A stretch of 64,000 nucleotides of DNA from Rhizomys pruinosus (taxonomy: Eukaryota; Chordata; Mammalia; Rodentia; Spalacidae). Under the pieces are notes generated by a model. That model was not told the origin of the DNA. It searched no databases and worked only from the letters and a program-made list of their open reading frames with translations. Of this stretch, positions 60,021-64,000 are shown one piece after another; position 1 is the stretch's first letter; each line of letters opens with the position of its first letter. Location of the stretch: NCBI GenBank assembly GCA_009823505.1, contig VZQC01006364.1, positions 127,970-191,969 on the forward strand, read 5' to 3'. Position numbers and translations under genes: made by a program.

Positions 60021-60320
60021 CCATATTAAATATCTGTATCTTCTATCTCAATTTTGGGTCAAAATCCTAGCTTTTAAATTGGAGAATAAAAGCCTTGAAT
60101 GTGTTTACATGCTTTTCCCTTAGAATTATTCATGAAAATATCTTTTGCTAATGTCAAGAGTAGTATCACAAAAAGTAATCCAGCTAATTAAAATTAAGCT
60201 GACAAAAGACTCCCTTAGGTAATAAAGGGTTGTATAGTTGTGAGGATACTTTAAAATATTCTTAATAATAATAACAAATTTATAATTATCGATTTTATGG
60301 TTATTAGCTAATATATGTTA
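60021..60320. other. AT-rich unassigned sequence
   Basis: Nothing recognisable. Confidence 0.45.
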
Positions 60321-60720
60321 TATATACAATTTCATCTACTGAGATCTGGTCAGTCTATCTAGATTCACTCCCTTAAAGATCAGCCCTTCTTCACCCACCA
60401 ATAATCAGTTTCCCAGTAGATTTTGGAATTTTGCAGCCTTATGCCCATTTCCACAGTTCTATGCTATATTTTGTCTGCTTGAATTTGCATGGGTCTTGTG
60501 ATTGCTGCCACCATTGCTCTAAGTTCAAATGCATAAGGCCCCAGGATCTTGATAGATTCAGTTTCCATATGGTTATGCCCTTCCTCCCCCTTGGTCTTAC
60601 AATCTTTTTGTCCCTTCTTCCACATTGGCCCTTGAGCCTTCCGTGGGTGCAGTTTAATATATAAGTCCTGTCCAAGGACAGACACTTTCCAGAATCTTAT
60701 TCTCTATGTGGAATCAATAT
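60321..60720 (-). mobile_element. L1/Lx-like non-coding repeat
   Basis: 'gtctgcttgaatttgcatgg', 'ttgtgattgctgccaccatt', 'gtcttacaatctttttgtcc' and 'ggcccttgagccttccgtgg' follow the same order as at 17.3, 33.7 and 36.8 kb. Confidence 0.65.
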
Positions 60721-61004
60721 AAATTTGTAATGGAATATTTCACTAGAATGCTTTGCTGAATAAAATTTTATACATTTTTTTTTGGCTTTGGAATTCTCAA
60801 GTATATTTCCTTTGAAAAACATGTACTTGTTTGACTAAATTTCATACATAATAGAATGTGTCTAAATATAAAATTTAAATACTTGAATAGCATTATTCAT
60901 TTGGCAGCACAGCACTGTAGACATGTTATAGAAACTGCCAGCATATTTCAAGGTATACTTTATATTCATATAAAGGAAATGTCTGCCTTATTTTTAGGGT
61001 AGTT

Positions 61005-61192
61005 TTAGGTTTTAATCATGTGTACATGCCCATGTTTCTGTGTGGGTAATGGGACCTGAGTGCAGGTGCTTGAGGAAGCCAGCGATAGTGTCAAATCCCC
61101 TCAAGTAATAGACACAGTCAGTTGTGAGCTGGTTGATGTGGATCCTACAAGAACAGTACAGGCTCTTAAAAGACTGGGCCATATTTCCAGCC
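61005..61192 (-). mobile_element. Old B3 SINE, minus strand
   Basis: 'gacctgagtgcaggtgcttg', 'agtcagttgtgagctggttg', 'tcctacaagaacagtacagg', 'gggccatatttccagcc' follow the reversed B3 layout. Confidence 0.82.
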
Positions 61193-62650
61193 GCACCTTT
61201 CTTTTTATAATGATCTTATTATGTTAATCTCCCTGAAAAGCAAGACTTCAGTAAAAGCCCAATATTAATGCATCCTTTAAAATATGAGAAATGCATGCAT
61301 GCTAAGTTCAGGTGAGATGTACAAAATGTGATGCTCATTTATTTTGAACCTTTTCTCTTTCCATATATTATTTGTGAATTTAAAATTTCCTGCAGTAGCT
61401 TTGATGAACTTCTTGTCTAAGACAGTAAGTTAACTAGTGATGAAAAATAAAATATATGTGATCATATCAGGTTCTAAATATTTTATTCAGAAAGAAACAT
61501 AGATTGTAGCACATACTCTAAAAATCAAATTACTTTTTAAGTAACTCACTTCCTTTTTAGTTTTGTCCCAGTGGGTCTACATTCTTAATGAAATAATTCC
61601 CAATCTTTTTGAAAATCACTGAAGCTTAAGTTCCTTGAGGCTATATTTCATTGTTAGAGACAGGTGTAGGGTAAATCAAGCATCAAATAGACTGTAATTC
61701 ACGTACTTTTGCTCTGGTGTGCCTTTTATTGCAAGGTTATATAGATGTTGTAGAATTACTTGATTAACAATCTTTTAGGGTGAGCTATACTTCAGTGTAA
61801 ACTCATGAAGCTGAACTGAATCAATAAAGTGTGTTTGGCATGAAAAGGAACCTTATTGAACCTTGCAGATTAGTGACCATGACAAAACTCCACCTAAATT
61901 AAAAAATACCCAGTAAATATGATTGTATTTGTTTTATATTTTCCTTTGAGAAATATTATTTGTGGATAAATTTATCCTATATTTTTAACTGCAAACAAGT
62001 CATGAGCATAGACTCAGGAGGTGATAGTGTTAAAATTCCAAAAATATTTATGCAGTATTAGGTCATCAAAAGTCTTAGAGTTCAAGAAAGCCAGTTATTG
62101 TCAATGTAAGTAAAAAATGATATTCTAATTCCAGTTTCTTTTTTTAATCAAAGAATACATTCTTTTCTCTGAATATGGATTCAATCCTCTCTCCCTCTCA
62201 TGACTAGATTTATTAACAGGCATGTTAAACTTTACAATAAATGACCAAAATATTACTACTGTTTAATTTTCACTAGAAAAAGTCATCTGCTACCATCTCA
62301 TCTCAGCAAATAAAAGTCCCTGTGTTAAAATTTTCTCAAGCCTGTTCTTTTCCATGATTTACCTGATTTTTCTCTAGTACATCCAATCATCTTTACATAG
62401 CAAGTATATTTCAGGTAACTAACATTTGTTAACAATAACTGCTCTTTCTTAAATTTGTAGATGTTTTGCTACTATCTGCATCTGTGAATTAAAACTTACC
62501 ATAAGAGAAGACATTGAAATCTCCCTTACAAAGATGCATACAAACTCATCATTATTCTGGCCTTTCTTCAGGAAATAATTTTTCACATTAATATATTGAA
62601 ACTATTGTTTTAAATCTCCCTCTATTAGAACTGTATTTTAATTACCATAC
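61193..62650. other. AT-rich unassigned sequence
   Basis: No gene or recognisable repeat. Confidence 0.5.
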
Positions 62651-62654
62651 AAAC

Positions 62655-63064
62655 TGTGGTAGAAAGCTTTACTATCAACATGACACACCTGAGTTGAGGA
62701 GCTCCAAATGAGTAATTGACTCTATTGGACAGGCCTGTGGCCATGTCTGTGGGGTATTTTCTTGATTGTTGAGTGAAGTGGGGGGGGGGTCAAGCCCACT
62801 GTGGGTGGTGCTAACCCTTGGGTAGCTTGGTGTGTATTGTATAAGAAATCAGGGTGAGCATGTGCCTGGGGAGCAACCAGTAAGCAGCATTCCTCTATGG
62901 CCTTTGCCTCATTGAGCTCTTGCCTCCAGGTTCCTGCCATGAATTTGTACCTTGGGCTACCTCAGTAATGAACCGTGACCCTGGAGAAATGAGCCAAATA
63001 AACAGTTTCTCCCCAAGTTCATATTGGTCAGTGTTTTCTTACAGCAATTAATGTCATACTAGAA
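62655..63064 (+). mobile_element. Rodent LTR-like element
   Basis: Begins tgtggtagaaagctttacta. It contains a TATA-like 'gtataagaaatcag' near 62,840, a GC-richer central region and 'gccaaataaacagtttctcc', with an AATAAA at about 62,997. These are in the order expected of U3, R and U5, and the layout resembles a widespread rodent LTR family. Exact class not determined; no TSD defined. Confidence 0.5.
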
Positions 63065-64000
63065 CAAAAGTACCAGAGAGTGGGCCATTGTGCTGACCCA
63101 ATATTTTGGGGGGCAGATGATTGTGGAAGCACTTGAAACTTTGGGATAAAATAATGATTGTATGAATTGTTTTTTGCTGTAGAGCTTGGAAAAATTATGC
63201 TTAAGGAGTTGTAGAGGACAGATGTCTGGTTTGTGAAGCTTCAAACAGAAGCAGAAACTGTCAAGGCTCTTTCTTTGATATTTTGAATTGACAATCTGTG
63301 GATTCTTGTCATCTGGGGCAAAAGAAATGACTCTGATTATGAAGAGATTAGAACCCAAATTGAAATATTTGTTTTATGGGGACAATTGATGCTGGTTATC
63401 TGGGGCTGAAAAATCAGCTGTCAGTAACAAGAGACCAGCATCAATCACTGTGGTGAAATCTTCTGGGAAGAATTTCCCCAGGGACAGGACACAGACGTTG
63501 TGTTTTAGATGGGGCTCAAGCCTGTAATGTGGAAGAGTCTCTTGCATGATTCTAGCGTTGAAAGTATGACGGTGTCACAGAGAGGAGCTGAGGTTTGGCA
63601 CTCTTTTGGTCCAGGAAAAGTGATTGCTGAAAACGCATCCTTGGTTGCAATGAAGACACGCAGGATGAAAATATTGTGAGGCTTTGCAGCAGATGAGTTC
63701 AGAAGATCCCATTGGTGAATATGCCATCTCAGTTTCAGTGGAGACCGCAGATCTTTGGAGAGGCCAAGAGCATGGGATGACTGAAGTGTGTGTGGTGTGG
63801 ATGAGAGACTCAGAGAAGTGGAGATGTTGAAACCCTTTGGATCCAAGAAATTCATGAGTGAACATCAGATGTCCAGCTATGAGATAGTTTGCAAGACTAA
63901 GGTTTTACTTCAGTGTGCCTAACACTTCCCTTTGAAATAAAATAGTAGTTATCATTTTTAAGGACTGTGGGATTCTTAAGGTTGTACTGTTTTGTGTTGT
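63065..64000 (+). mobile_element. Internal-type sequence after the LTR, no genes
   Basis: Starts 'aaaagtaccagagagtggg', a position where a primer-binding-like site would lie, and runs GC-richer to the window end. There is no recognisable retroviral gene; the open frames on the minus strand (for example 63,505-63,855) show no motif and are probably chance. The element continues past the window. Confidence 0.35.

Noticed and set aside
63505..63865. Overlapping minus-strand frames of 96-116 codons
   Set aside because: Two different frames are open over the same GC-richer DNA and neither shows a domain; the strand is opposite to the LTR-like element.

Overview
The window reads as non-coding DNA from a muroid rodent genome. 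It is AT-rich and I found no intact host protein-coding gene, exon series, rRNA or tRNA gene, CRISPR array or bacterial-style operon. The assignment rests on the interspersed repeats: 7SL-derived B1, tRNA-derived B2/B3 and B4 SINEs, L1 elements of rodent type, and LTR-like segments. Most B2 copies belong to one subfamily with a 17-nt internal tandem duplication and a 'gcctagcggttaagagc' A-box region. They differ from the B2 sequences I know from mouse and rat, so the species is probably another muroid. I cannot name it.

Layout. Positions 1-13,000: a 5'-inverted L1 fragment, then AT-rich sequence with many young B2s, several with 11-16 bp target-site duplications (TSDs), and one processed pseudogene (9,171-9,999) broken by a B2. 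Positions 13,000-43,000: old L1 3' ends, long non-coding L1/Lx-like repeat blocks mostly on the minus strand, microsatellites, a candidate solo LTR, a 25-bp perfect palindrome, and a B2/L1-module chimera inside one TSD (40,921-42,066). Positions 43,700-54,270: one nearly full-length, dead L1 with 5'UTR, ORF1 with 11-residue repeats, and ORF2. A 4.1-kb non-coding retroelement carrying its own 14-bp TSD (47,088-51,229) splits it. Positions 54,300-60,000: further degraded L1 and module copies. Positions 60,000-64,000: an Lx-like block, an old B3, AT-rich sequence, and an LTR-like element running off the window end.

The elements do not form a functional system. They record nested retrotransposition: L1 supplies the enzymology (A-tails, TSDs, 5' truncation, 5' inversion by twin priming), and the B1/B2 SINEs, the pseudogene and the module elements look like its products. 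The most interesting object is the composite, ORF-less, L1-mobilised module family, with copies at 15.7, 16.2, 20-21.7, 41, 47-51 and 57-59 kb. Its largest copy has two related but distinct modules in opposite orientation. Parts of that copy and of 54.5-59.8 kb carry so many single-base indels compared with sister copies that uncorrected long-read sequence is a serious alternative to true decay.
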